NCBI RefSeq assembly: GCF_030818775.1
Contig: NZ_JAUTAU010000001.1
Location: forward strand, 4,344,001-4,408,000
Direction: 5' to 3'
DNA: 64,000 bases
From: Bacillus sp. SORGH_AS_0510
GTDB lineage: Bacteria > Bacillota > Bacilli > Bacillales > Cytobacillaceae
A program made the position numbers and the translations under genes. The notes below the pieces were generated by a model that was not told the origin of the DNA, searched no databases, and saw nothing but the letters and a program-made list of their open reading frames with translations. Shown one piece after another: positions 28,012 to 35,649 of this stretch; the stretch's first letter is position 1; each line of letters starts with the position of its first letter.

Positions 28012-28131
28012 AGAAAAGCGCAAGCGCCTTGGTCAGCCCCGACAGGCAAATGTTCTTCGGCAAGAAAAGTCGTTCTTTGACTTTACTTGCCGAAGGTTAT
28101 TTGACCCGAGTGGCTAGGCGCTGGAGCTGGA
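28012..28131. repeat. ~120-bp dispersed repeat with nested stem (family R)
   Basis: Begins AGAAAAGCGCAAGCGCCTTGG and ends GGCTAGGCGCTGGAGCTGG, so its ends are imperfectly complementary; CTTCGGCAAGAAAAGTC (28055-28071) and GACTTTACTTGCCGAAG (28079-28095) form a 17-bp inner stem with one mismatch. The left 40 bases recur at 55045-55084. It lies between the binding-protein and permease genes and holds no gene. Confidence 0.75.
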
Positions 28132-28209
28132 CCATTCTCCAAGTCGAAAAAACCCAACTACATTGTTACTCCCCTTATGAACTAGCCGCTTGCCTCTCTA
28201 TGCTAATTT

Positions 28210-28246
28210 ATAATGGGTCCTGCTTTTATCAAGTAGGACCCATTAT
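28210..28246 (-). terminator. strong hairpin after the binding-protein gene
   Basis: ATAATGGGTCCTGCTT and AAGTAGGACCCATTAT form a 16-bp stem with one G-T pair. It lies just downstream of the leftward binding-protein gene and before the permease genes. Such hairpins usually lower downstream expression or protect the upstream message, giving more binding protein than permease. The T run is poor, so partial termination is likely. Confidence 0.65.
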
Positions 28247-28262
28247 CTTTGTTCATAAGGGA

Positions 28263-29573
28263 TTATTTATTTCTTGCTTTTTCCCAAGCTTCTTTTGTAG
28301 TTTTTACTACATCTTCCCACTTAGCTTCTTTGCTCAAATATTTTTGAATTTGAACACCAAGTTGGTCTTGTCCCCAACCAGTTGGGTAGCCCATGAATGT
28401 CCAGCCGATTGTCTTGCCATCTTGAGCATATTGATAAATTTCTTTTGAAAGTGGATCACTGATTTTTGATGCATCAAAGCCATCATAAGCAGGGATGAAC
28501 TTAAAGTCGTTGATAACGATTTCTTTACCTTCGTCAGAAGTGTATAACCAGTCTAAGAATTTCTTAGCTTCAGCTTGTGTAGCTTTGTCTTTGTTGCTGT
28601 TTACGCCCCAGTACATTGGGATACCAACAGGGATTGCATCTTCTTTGTAACCTTCTACAGGAATTGGTAATAAACCAATGTTCTTATCAGCGAAATCTTT
28701 GTCGATTCCAGCGATTGAACCATATGCCCAGTTACCTTGTTGAATCATAGCTACTTTTTGTAGTGAGAATAGCTCTTCAACTTGTTGAGCATAGTCAAGG
28801 CTTACAGTTGGTTGGACAGAATAGTTGTTTTGAAGATCAAGGACCTTCTTGAACGCATCACCATATTTGAAGTCAACTTTCTTTGCACTGAATGCATTTA
28901 GAACGTTGTTATCAAATTCAGGAGCTAAGAATGCATTGGATAAGTGTAAGCCAGTTACCCAAGTTTCTTTACCAGGAAGTGCAAATACTGCTTTAAGACC
29001 AAGATCTTTCTTCTTAGAGTCTAGAGTTTTAACTGCATTTTCAAGGTCTGCATAGCTCTTGATTGATTTTGGATCAATTCCAGCTTTTTCGAATACAGTC
29101 TTGTTATAGATAAAGCCGTAACCTTCTTGGTTGTATGGTAATCCTAAAACTTTACCATCTTTAGAAACACCATCAAGTGTACCTTTTAATGCTTTCTTAG
29201 ATGCTTCTGTATCAGAAAGGTCAGCTAATTTCTTTTGCCAGTCTTCCACGTCTTGTGGGCCACCGATGTTGTAGATAGCTGGTTCTTTACCTGAAGCAAA
29301 TTTAGATTTTAAAGCTGCACCGTAATCTTCACCACCACCAACAGTTGTGATGTTGATATTTACTCCTTTATGTGATGCTTCGTATTTCTTCGCAGCTTCT
29401 TCAAATTGCTTTTTGAATTCTACTTTGAATTGGAATACATCAAGTGTTACATTACCGCCTTTTGATTCTTCCTTAGCTCCGCCACCTTTATCAGCGTTAC
29501 CACAGCCTGTTAGAAGAAGACTTAATGAAAGAAGTCCAGCTCCAACTCCAGAAAATAATTTTTTCTTGTTCAT
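28263..29573 (-). CDS. ABC sugar-binding lipoprotein (MalE/MdxE-like)
   Basis: 436 residues. The signal peptide ends in the lipobox LLTGC (Cys about residue 24), followed by a GNADKGGGAKEE linker, so the protein is a membrane-anchored lipoprotein. The remainder is a family 1 extracellular solute-binding protein (VDFKYGDAFKKVLDLQNN; MIQQGNWAYGSIA; NSNKDKATQAEAKKFLDWLY). It captures an alpha-glucoside or maltodextrin for the adjacent permeases. It is the first importer gene, with the operator-rich region immediately upstream and a strong hairpin downstream. Confidence 0.92.
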   Translation of the reverse strand: MNKKKLFSGVGAGLLSLSLLLTGCGNADKGGGAKEESKGGNVTLDVFQFKVEFKKQFEEAAKKYEASHKGVNINITTVGGGEDYGAALKSKFASGKEPAIYNIGGPQDVEDWQKKLADLSDTEASKKALKGTLDGVSKDGKVLGLPYNQEGYGFIYNKTVFEKAGIDPKSIKSYADLENAVKTLDSKKKDLGLKAVFALPGKETWVTGLHLSNAFLAPEFDNNVLNAFSAKKVDFKYGDAFKKVLDLQNNYSVQPTVSLDYAQQVEELFSLQKVAMIQQGNWAYGSIAGIDKDFADKNIGLLPIPVEGYKEDAIPVGIPMYWGVNSNKDKATQAEAKKFLDWLYTSDEGKEIVINDFKFIPAYDGFDASKISDPLSKEIYQYAQDGKTIGWTFMGYPTGWGQDQLGVQIQKYLSKEAKWEDVVKTTKEAWEKARNK

Positions 29574-29724
29574 GATTTACCCCCATACTGAAAAAATTTT
29601 TGTAATACTTGTTGTTCATGTGCAAAACAAGAAAACATAGATGAGTGTATTTTGTTCTATTTCGAATATTATTATTCTAGACGCTTTAAATATACTAGAT
29701 ATCATACAATCAATAGTTTGAAAG

Positions 29725-29738
29725 TGCAATCGTTTGCA
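29725..29738. promoter_or_regulatory. LacI/cre-type operator 1
   Basis: TGCAATCGTTTGCA is a near-perfect palindrome with the central CG typical of LacI/GalR and CcpA sites. It lies about 150 bases upstream of the binding-protein gene. Confidence 0.6.
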
Positions 29739-29824
29739 TAAATCTTTAAATAAAAAACTATTTTAGTATGTTGGTTTGTTTGTCTAAAATAACATTCGAA
29801 ATGGAGTAAAAACTTGTTTTCCGA

Positions 29825-29838
29825 GAAAACGTTTGCAC
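29825..29838. promoter_or_regulatory. LacI/cre-type operator 2
   Basis: GAAAACGTTTGCAC, central CG at 29830-29831. Nearly identical to the site at 29946; both fit the CcpA cre pattern and also a MalR-type operator. Confidence 0.65.
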
Positions 29839-29945
29839 ATAATAGCAGAAAAACTGTAAACAAATCGTTATTCTTCAATAAAAAATCTACTTACTTTACA
29901 GTTAATATCTACTAATACCCCCTATACTCTTTGTGTATCGTTAGC

Positions 29946-29960
29946 GAAAACGTTTGCACT
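29946..29960. promoter_or_regulatory. LacI/cre-type operator 3
   Basis: CGAAAACGTTTGCAC, central CG at 29951-29952. The three sites span about 220 bases, a spacing that would allow DNA looping by tetrameric or paired regulators. Apart from these sites nothing else is recognised in 29574-30025. Confidence 0.65.
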
Positions 29961-30025
29961 AATCGATAGATTCATAGTAGCACTTTTAAAATGTATGCGC
30001 AATCATTTTTTATTTTTTTTTAAGG

Positions 30026-30063
30026 GACAGTCCCCCGCCGCTTTAAAGCAGCGGGGGACTGTC
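30026..30063. repeat. GACAGTCCCC palindrome
   Basis: GACAGTCCCCCGCCGCT and AGCAGCGGGGGACTGTC form a 17-bp stem (one mismatch) with a TTAA loop, just after the stop of the leftward glucosidase gene. It lacks a T run on the correct side of either strand, so it is not a textbook terminator. Confidence 0.6.
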
Positions 30064-30066
30064 ACC

Positions 30067-31737
30067 TTATTTGGTTAAAACTTTTACCTCATACGGACGT
30101 AAAGTAGTCAATGTTCCCGCTTCATAGTTCGAAAGAAGCAATTGAGAATTTGTTATACTATTAACTAATTCTTCCTCGGTAATCTCTACTTCATTCTTAC
30201 TAAAGTTACATAACACTAGGAGTTGTTCATCCTTCCAATTTCTCTCATATGAAAAAATGGATGGATGATCTTTAAGTAACAAATTAAAATCTCCTTCCAC
30301 GATAATATCCATTTCCTTACGCAAAGAAATCAACTTTTGATAGAAGTAAAAAACGGACTGTGGATCTTCTAGTGTACTTTTTACATTAATATCCTTATAC
30401 CTTGGATTGACTTTAATCCATGGAGTTCCAGTTGTAAATCCTCCATGCTCTGTTGCATCCCACTGTACAGGTGTTCTTGCATTGTCTCTTCCTTTGGCGT
30501 AGATGGACGTCATAATCTCTTCATGCGTGTAACCTAAAGACGAACGTTCCTTATACATATTCAAGGTCTCAATATCACGGTAGTCATCTAACGAGTCGAA
30601 CTTCACATTCGTCATTCCGATTTCTTCTCCCTGATAGATATATGGAGTCCCTTGCATGAAATGCAGACAGGCTGCTAACATTTTGGCTGATTCCACACGG
30701 TATTCCTGGTCATTCCCGAAACGTGACACAATTCTTGGCTGGTCGTGATTATTCCAATATAAACTGTTCCAACCTTTGTTGTGTAACCCTACTTGCCACT
30801 TGGCCAAGTTTTCCTTTAAGTCCACAAGGTTTAGAGGCTTTAGATTCCACTTTCCACCTGGTGCACTATCAAGGTCCATATGTTCAAACGTAAAAATCAT
30901 GTTTACTTCATTTCGTTCTGGGTTTGTATAGAGAATGGCATCTTCCGGTGTAGTACCAGGCATTTCTCCTACTGTCATAATTGGATATTTCGCTAATACC
31001 TCTTTATTCATTTCCTTTAAGAATTCATGAATTCTAGGTCCATTCATATAAAAGGGGCTGCCATCTCCATATAATTGACCCTCTGCCTGTACACCATCTG
31101 GTAACCCTGGCTGTTTAGAAATCATATTGATAACATCCATACGGAAGCCATCAATCCCTTTATCGAGCCAAAATCTCATCATGCGATACACTTCTTCACG
31201 TAGAGCTGGATTTTCCCAGTTAAGATCCGGTTGTTTTTTCGCAAATAAGTGCAAGTAATATTCTTTGGTTGCTTCATCGTAATCCCACGCTGGACCGCTG
31301 AAAAAAGAACCCCAATTGTTCGGCTCTTTTCCATCTTTACCTTCACGCCAAATATAATAGTCACGGTAAGGATTATCCTTCGATTTTTTTGACTGAACAA
31401 ACCACTCATGTTCGTCAGAGGTATGGTTCACAACAAGGTCCATGACTAATTTCATGTCGCGCTTATGTATTTCTTCAAGCATTAGGTCAAAATCAGCCAT
31501 CGTGCCGAACTCTTCCATGATTTTTTGATAATCACGGATATCATACCCATTATCATCATTCGGAGAATCATACACCGGACTTAACCAGATCACATCGATG
31601 CCTAGTAATTTTAAGTAATCGAGCTTTTGAATGATTCCTTGGATATCGCCTATTCCATCTCCATTCGAATCCATAAAGCTTCTTGGGTATATTTGATAGA
31701 CAACGCTTCTCTTCCACCACTGCTCATTTTTTTTCAC
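30067..31737 (-). CDS. malL: oligo-1,6-glucosidase, GH13 (alpha-1,6 type predicted)
   Basis: 556 residues, paralogous to the glucosidase at 23462. Catalytic residues: nucleophile Asp in GFRMDVIN, acid Glu in MTVGEMPG, third Asp in WNNHDQPRI; calcium loop DSNGDGIGDIQG. Here Val follows the nucleophile, the residue associated with cleavage of alpha-1,6 linkages (isomaltose, isomaltulose) in this subfamily, so the two enzymes probably divide linkages. It is intracellular (no signal peptide). It lies upstream of the operator region and importer genes, so it may have its own promoter downstream of the mobile element at 31811. Confidence 0.9.
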   Translation of the reverse strand: MKKNEQWWKRSVVYQIYPRSFMDSNGDGIGDIQGIIQKLDYLKLLGIDVIWLSPVYDSPNDDNGYDIRDYQKIMEEFGTMADFDLMLEEIHKRDMKLVMDLVVNHTSDEHEWFVQSKKSKDNPYRDYYIWREGKDGKEPNNWGSFFSGPAWDYDEATKEYYLHLFAKKQPDLNWENPALREEVYRMMRFWLDKGIDGFRMDVINMISKQPGLPDGVQAEGQLYGDGSPFYMNGPRIHEFLKEMNKEVLAKYPIMTVGEMPGTTPEDAILYTNPERNEVNMIFTFEHMDLDSAPGGKWNLKPLNLVDLKENLAKWQVGLHNKGWNSLYWNNHDQPRIVSRFGNDQEYRVESAKMLAACLHFMQGTPYIYQGEEIGMTNVKFDSLDDYRDIETLNMYKERSSLGYTHEEIMTSIYAKGRDNARTPVQWDATEHGGFTTGTPWIKVNPRYKDINVKSTLEDPQSVFYFYQKLISLRKEMDIIVEGDFNLLLKDHPSIFSYERNWKDEQLLVLCNFSKNEVEITEEELVNSITNSQLLLSNYEAGTLTTLRPYEVKVLTK

Positions 31738-31810
31738 TTTATTTCCTCCTCACTATAAACAACCACACTATACCACAAAAAATGAAAGGGGTTAATTTTA
31801 TTAAAATTTA

Positions 31811-31993
31811 GGCTCTGTTAAACTTGCCTGTTCATTTCCGCTCCAGACGCGAGCGGTTCGTGGGTGTTTCGGCGAGCCTCCTCGACGCAAGCGTCTGCGG
31901 GGGACTCCCCTGAACCATACTCCCACAGGAGTCTTCGCGTCTTCCGCTCCAATCAACAGGGTGCAATAATCAACATTGTTCTTTAACACAGCC
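31811..31993 (-). mobile_element. MITE-like element, copy C
   Basis: 183 bp with ends GGCTCTGTTAAAC and TTTAACACAGCC and an exact 8-bp duplication AAAATTTA (31803-31810 and 31994-32001). The duplication is the T-rich tail of the terminator of the haemoglobin gene as read on the minus strand. Relative to copies A, B and D the outer arms and the centre all carry GACGC instead of GGCGC. It separates the haemoglobin gene from the glucosidase gene; apart from it and the terminator no gene lies in 31738-32058. Confidence 0.93.
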
Positions 31994-32000
31994 AAAATTT

Positions 32001-32038
32001 AAAATCCCCACCCGGCTTAATATGCAGGTGGGGATTTT
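32001..32038 (-). terminator. terminator of the truncated haemoglobin gene
   Basis: AAAATCCCCACC and GGTGGGGATTTT form a 12-bp stem. On the minus strand its tail (TTTAAATTTT) coincides with the target duplication of mobile element copy C. Confidence 0.75.
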
Positions 32039-32058
32039 GTTTTTACTACGGATCTAGA

Positions 32059-32463
32059 TTAATCACGGTCGGGACTGTTTACCATTATGCCGGCAACCTG
32101 TGTTAAGCGGTCATAGAATGCAAGTCCTGCGGGATTTTGGTCAAGTCCGATTTCCTGGAAGGCTTCTTTCATACAACGTAACCAGCAGGCAGCTCTTCTT
32201 GGTGTTACTTCAAACGGTAAGTGGCGTGCTCTCATGGCAGGTGGTCCAAATTCCTGGCTGTATAAAGCAGGCCCTCCCAAAAATTGCGGAAGAAACATTC
32301 TCTGCTTCCTCTTGATTTCTTCCATGTCCCCTTCAAATAAAGGTCTTAATTCCTGATCAGCATATACACGTGGATAAAAGGCATTAACTAACTTGTCAAT
32401 GGTTTCTTGTCCACCAATTTCACTATATAGAGATTTAAAATTAGATTCCAATTCCTTCACCAT
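32059..32463 (-). CDS. truncated haemoglobin, group II (YjbI-like)
   Basis: 134 residues, full length for group II truncated globins. The fold is marked by LYSEIGGQETIDKLVNAFYPRVY, the LRPLFEGDMEEIKRKQRMFL region, GPPAMRARHLPF (the proximal His lies in MRARH) and a Trp in ACWLRCMKEAF. Such proteins bind O2, NO or peroxides at a haem in the cytosol. It is monocistronic; the upstream gene is on the same strand but about 100 bases away. Confidence 0.92.
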   Translation of the reverse strand: MVKELESNFKSLYSEIGGQETIDKLVNAFYPRVYADQELRPLFEGDMEEIKRKQRMFLPQFLGGPALYSQEFGPPAMRARHLPFEVTPRRAACWLRCMKEAFQEIGLDQNPAGLAFYDRLTQVAGIMVNSPDRD

Positions 32464-32567
32464 CCATCCTTTATTTTTCCCCTGTTTTATATAATTATAA
32501 AGTTTAATCGAATGGTGTTTTGTGATTTATATCACGGAAACGACAAAATACATCATTTTCCAAATGG

Positions 32568-32963
32568 TTAGTTATCCACTTTTGGTGCTACTAGTTCCAC
32601 TTTAATACGATCAGGGTCTTCAAAAAATACCGCATAATGTGAATCCCCCCCTGCGAACGGGTGGCGATCCTGATAAAGAATTGGGACTCCTTTTTCTTTT
32701 AATTGTTCCGTAATTCGATCGACGTGCTCTTGAGATTCAGCATGAAATGCTAGATGATTTAAGCCTACTCTCGAGCGATGATAAGGAACGTCCAAAAATC
32801 TTTCTTCCACTTGCACAAATACTAGATAGGTTCCCCCATATTTCCAACTAATTCCTAAGTTCCATTCTTGGTACAGTTCATATCCTAATTCAGATAAAAA
32901 CCATCCCCAAAATTCTGTAGTTTTCGCTAGATTCGAAACGTAGATTTCTAAATGGTGTAGGAT
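32568..32963 (-). CDS. VOC/glyoxalase-fold protein with no normal start codon
   Basis: The frame encodes a complete small VOC protein of 131 residues: ILHHLEIYVSNLAKTTEFWG, then WFLSELGYELYQEWN, GLNHLAFHAESQEHVDRI and the last strand YAVFFEDPDRIKVELV. Between an in-frame stop at 32985 and a GTG at 32816 there is no ATG, GTG or TTG; using the GTG would remove the first half of the fold. AAGGGGG lies 5-8 bases before two ATC codons (32961-32966), where relatives start with Met. It may use ATC, or the start is mutated, or the sequence has an error. Function is unknown; VOC proteins bind metals and act as lyases, dioxygenases or resistance proteins. Confidence 0.7.
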   Translation of the reverse strand: MLHHLEIYVSNLAKTTEFWGWFLSELGYELYQEWNLGISWKYGGTYLVFVQVEERFLDVPYHRSRVGLNHLAFHAESQEHVDRITEQLKEKGVPILYQDRHPFAGGDSHYAVFFEDPDRIKVELVAPKVDN

Positions 32964-33041
32964 GATGTATTCCCCCTTAATTTTCTAATATTTCAAGACC
33001 TCGCACTGTTGAAAATAATTTATCCTATTATTCTATCACCT

Positions 33042-33140
33042 TTTATTTGCGTAAATAGAATGTTTATTTGCGAAAACGAGTGGTTTATTTGCGATAATTA
33101 GGGTTTTATTTGCGAAAAAGACCCGTTTATTTGCGAACAT
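33042..33140. repeat. 21-bp array, 5 units (TTTATTTGCG)
   Basis: TTTATTTGCG begins at 33042, 33063, 33084, 33105 and 33126, an exact 21-bp period, with 7-11 variable bases between. It lies downstream of a terminator and upstream of the leftward VOC gene. Confidence 0.92.
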
Positions 33141-33181
33141 AAAAAAGCTGACTTAAAAGGCACTCACTTTCAAGTCAGCTT
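33140..33181 (-). terminator. terminator of the gene at 33186
   Basis: AAGCTGACTT (33145-33154) and AAGTCAGCTT (33172-33181) form a 10-bp stem, extended by imperfect pairing (AAAAG/CTTTC), followed by T6 on the minus strand. Confidence 0.85.
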
Positions 33182-33185
33182 ACTG

Positions 33186-33671
33186 TTACTTTAGGAAGAT
33201 CTTCTGCATAAGCGTTTTTGGCTTTTTTCTTATTTTTTCTACAAGGTATTGGAATCCGTACATAACCACTGATTTACTTAGGAATAAGATCCCCATTTGA
33301 TAATGCTTCATTCTTATCAGTGAAACAATCTTCATCTTTCGTAAGATAATCATACCAGGGTAGACAAAAAAAGCATCAATGATAAGATTCAAAAAGAGGT
33401 ATCGAAAGAAATTTCCGAATGTAAATTTTAAAATCCATAACGATCCCACAAAGAACGGCCCAATCATGAATGGGAGTTCTCCCATAGGAGTCAGCTTCTC
33501 ATAAAATTTCCACCACAGCCGTTTTCCTGCAAAAATACTCTCAAATAGTATCCAAACAAAGGTAAACAAAGCACCAGGGTAAAATCTCTTGAGGGCTCTC
33601 CTCCCTAGGAGTGGCACTGAAAACCAAGGGACTAACATCAGTACAAGTAAAAACATTTTATTGTGCTTCAT
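33186..33671 (-). CDS. predicted membrane protein
   Basis: 161 residues with four or so hydrophobic segments (MFLLVLMLVPWFSVPLLG; ALFTFVWILFESIFAG; FMIGPFFVGSLWILKFTFG; LFLNLIIDAFFVYPGMIIL) and a basic C-terminus. The general layout resembles the small CBO0543-type membrane proteins of Bacilli, but I cannot confirm the family. No function is inferred. The ATG at 33671 follows AAGGAATGG. It has its own terminator. Confidence 0.6.
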   Translation of the reverse strand: MKHNKMFLLVLMLVPWFSVPLLGRRALKRFYPGALFTFVWILFESIFAGKRLWWKFYEKLTPMGELPFMIGPFFVGSLWILKFTFGNFFRYLFLNLIIDAFFVYPGMIILRKMKIVSLIRMKHYQMGILFLSKSVVMYGFQYLVEKIRKKPKTLMQKIFLK

Positions 33672-33768
33672 AAAAATACGCCATTCCTTTTTTTCTTTTT
33701 ATCATGTACAAATTTTAATAAATTATGTAAAAATTTCCTGTGATTTTTTTTATGAATTTTAGGTATCA

Positions 33769-33797
33769 TTGACTAGCTATTTTATTTATATTAATAT
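33769..33797 (+). promoter_or_regulatory. sigma-A promoter of queT
   Basis: TTGACT (33769-33774), exactly 17 bases, then TAATAT (33792-33797). The start of transcription would fall about 15 bases before the riboswitch. Confidence 0.75.
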
Positions 33798-33818
33798 ATT
33801 AATTTGACTGAAAATAAT

Positions 33819-33854
33819 GTGGTTCGAGAACCTCCCACTTTAAAAAACTAAGGA
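33819..33854 (+). promoter_or_regulatory. preQ1-I riboswitch
   Basis: GTGG...CCAC forms stem P1 around TTCGAGAACCTC, followed by TTTAAAAAACTAAGG; the A-rich tail and the CTAAGG 3' strand are the class I preQ1 aptamer consensus. The final AAGGAG is the ribosome site of queT, so ligand binding would hide it and shut translation. This agrees with the product, a queuosine-precursor transporter. Confidence 0.93.
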
Positions 33855-33865
33855 GATAATTATAT

Positions 33866-34351
33866 ATGAAAGTAAAATCAATTGTCGTCAACGGCATTGT
33901 AGCAGCCTTGTACATTGCGGTCTCTGCTATAATCCAGCCGTTTGGATTTACCCAAGTCCAGTTTCGTGTGTCTGAGATGTTCAATCATCTAGTTGTTTTT
34001 AACAAAAAATATTTCTTCGGTATCGTTCTGGGTGTATTTTTGACGAATTTATTCTTTTCACCCATGAAAGCATACGACCTTATTTTCGGTGTCGGTCAAT
34101 CCGTGATTGCCTTATTAATCACGATTGCCTGTGCAAAATATATTAAGGGGTTATGGACACGAATGATTGTGAATACACTAGTTTTCACATTTACCATGTT
34201 CCTTATTGCCCTTGAGCTACACTTGGCATTTAACCTACCATTCATGTTTACGTGGTTAACCACTGCGGTTGGCGAGTTCGTGGTCATGGCTGTTGGTATG
34301 CCTGTAATGTATGTAATTAACCAGCGTGTTCGTTTTAATAAAATCGTTTAA
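33866..34351 (+). CDS. queT: queuosine precursor transporter QueT
   Basis: 161 residues with about five membrane segments. It matches the QueT family (formerly DUF988), the substrate-binding S component of an energy-coupling-factor importer for preQ0/preQ1: IVVNGIVAALYIAVSAI at the N-terminus, FTQVQFRVSEMFNHLVVF, and GVFLTNLFFSPMKAYDLIFG. It would share the EcfAA'T module, encoded elsewhere. A preQ1-I riboswitch overlaps its ribosome site. A convergent terminator follows. Confidence 0.95.
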   Translation: MKVKSIVVNGIVAALYIAVSAIIQPFGFTQVQFRVSEMFNHLVVFNKKYFFGIVLGVFLTNLFFSPMKAYDLIFGVGQSVIALLITIACAKYIKGLWTRMIVNTLVFTFTMFLIALELHLAFNLPFMFTWLTTAVGEFVVMAVGMPVMYVINQRVRFNKIV

Positions 34352-34392
34352 ACAAAAAAGAGTTGCTGCAGACGCGCAGTGACTCTTTTTTG
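34352..34392. terminator. bidirectional terminator after queT
   Basis: AAAAAAGAGT and ACTCTTTTTT form the outer stem, with TGCTGC/GCGCAG-type pairing inside; T6 follows on the plus strand. The next gene is convergent. Confidence 0.85.
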
Positions 34393-34397
34393 TAGGA

Positions 34398-34907
34398 TCA
34401 TTTCATAGAATTATCATCTAGTCGGTAAAAAAGGATTCGATTATGTCCATACCAAAATTCAATCGATTGATGGTTCCGCTGATCCACATACCCTAATATA
34501 TCTACCCCCTGTTCAGTACGCTTATAAAAGTTTTCGCCATAAGCTTTTTTCACCTTTGTAATTGAATCCCCGACTTCAATTCCTTTTGCGCTAGGAATTC
34601 CAGAGCTTTCTACGATAAAGCGAAAAATTCCGCCCTTTTCATTCGTTGCGATTTCTAGCCCATCCTTAATTTTGTAATAGCTGTAAGTCTCTATTTCTCT
34701 ACTTTTTTGTTTCTGTTCCCCATACACACTTATAAATCTATCCGAATGAATATCATCAAATAGATAGAATCCATTTATATTTTCATTATGTAAATCGGTA
34801 TGACCAGTTACACGATGATGAAAGGTACGTGGAAAATGCGGTTTCAACCAGAAAAACACAGTACCTATAAAAAAGACAAACACAGCTGTAATTACTATTT
34901 TTTTCAT
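34398..34907 (-). CDS. hypothetical membrane-anchored protein
   Basis: 169 residues. Residues 3-22 (KIVITAVFVFFIGTVFFWL) are a single N-terminal membrane segment; the rest is an extracellular domain with a pattern of short strands (GIEVGDSITKVKKAYGENF; SIEFWYGHNRILFYRLDD). The GDSxxKVxxxYG motif is found in several Bacillus proteins that resemble small beta-domains, but no function is known. ATG 34907 has GGAGGAG 9 bases upstream. A double palindrome lies just upstream. Confidence 0.6.
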   Translation of the reverse strand: MKKIVITAVFVFFIGTVFFWLKPHFPRTFHHRVTGHTDLHNENINGFYLFDDIHSDRFISVYGEQKQKSREIETYSYYKIKDGLEIATNEKGGIFRFIVESSGIPSAKGIEVGDSITKVKKAYGENFYKRTEQGVDILGYVDQRNHQSIEFWYGHNRILFYRLDDNSMK

Positions 34908-34930
34908 CACATACGACTCCTCCCCATAAG

Positions 34931-34978
34931 CATAGAATTTCTATGTATAATGAAATCATAATACATAGAAATTCTATG
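34931..34978. promoter_or_regulatory. tandem 15-bp palindromes, operator candidate
   Basis: CATAGAATTTCTATG (34931-34945) and CATAGAAATTCTATG (34964-34978) are each perfect palindromes around one central base, 33 bp apart; together they form an 18-bp perfect inverted repeat. TGTATAAT (-10 like, TATAAT at 34946-34951) lies between them. The layout suits two bound dimers blocking a promoter in the divergent region between the genes at 34907 and 35092. Confidence 0.6.
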
Positions 34979-35091
34979 CACAAGCCTTTATTTTCTAAAA
35001 TCATCCAATTTCAATTACTTTTATTTGGTATTTCTTTATCAAAAGGAATAAAGTAGTAGTAGATGTTTCTAATTTGAAGGGAGAGAAAATA

Positions 35092-35619
35092 ATGTTACAA
35101 CGCCCATTAACTAGTGAGTACCCGGAGTATTATGTACCGTATGTGGACCTTGTTCCCGAAGGAGATTTGCTAACCATTCTGAATGAGGATCTAAATAGTA
35201 CCATCGCACTTTTTGAAGGTATTTCAAATGAAGAGGGACACTTTCGCTATGCCACAGATAAATGGAGCATCAAAGAAGTTCTCGGTCATATGACTGATAC
35301 CGAAAGAATTATGAGCTATCGCCTGCTTCGTATTGGCCGCGGTGACCAAACAGCATTAGCTGGCTTTAATGAAAATGAATTTGTAGAAGGCTCGCAAATT
35401 AACAACCAATCTATTAATGATATACTCGAGGATTTTGTAGCAACACGCAAAGCTACGATTACTTTAATTAAAAACATGCCTGTGGAAGCCTGGAGCTACA
35501 AAGGTAATGCCAACAATACGGAAGTAACTGCCCGCGCCATCGGCTACATAATTGCAGGTCACGCCATCCATCACAAAAAGATTATTAAAGAGAGATACTT
35601 ATCAGCGAAAAATAGGTAG
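35092..35619 (+). CDS. DinB family protein
   Basis: 175 residues, a four-helix-bundle DinB/YfiT protein. Metal-binding histidines are visible in the pattern: KWSIKEVLGHMTDTERIMSYRL (first His) and GHAIHHKKIIKERY (two further His near the end). Family members act as nickel- or zinc-dependent thiol transferases or hydrolases; the substrate is unknown. ATG 35092 follows GAAGGGAGAG. An SDR gene follows after 30 bases, likely in one operon. Confidence 0.88.
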   Translation: MLQRPLTSEYPEYYVPYVDLVPEGDLLTILNEDLNSTIALFEGISNEEGHFRYATDKWSIKEVLGHMTDTERIMSYRLLRIGRGDQTALAGFNENEFVEGSQINNQSINDILEDFVATRKATITLIKNMPVEAWSYKGNANNTEVTARAIGYIIAGHAIHHKKIIKERYLSAKNR

Positions 35620-35649
35620 GTAATATAAAAAATAGATGGAGGAATTGCG

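Noticed and set aside
30026..30063. Classical rho-independent terminator of the glucosidase gene
   Set aside because: The T run is on the wrong side of the stem for either strand; recorded as a palindrome instead.
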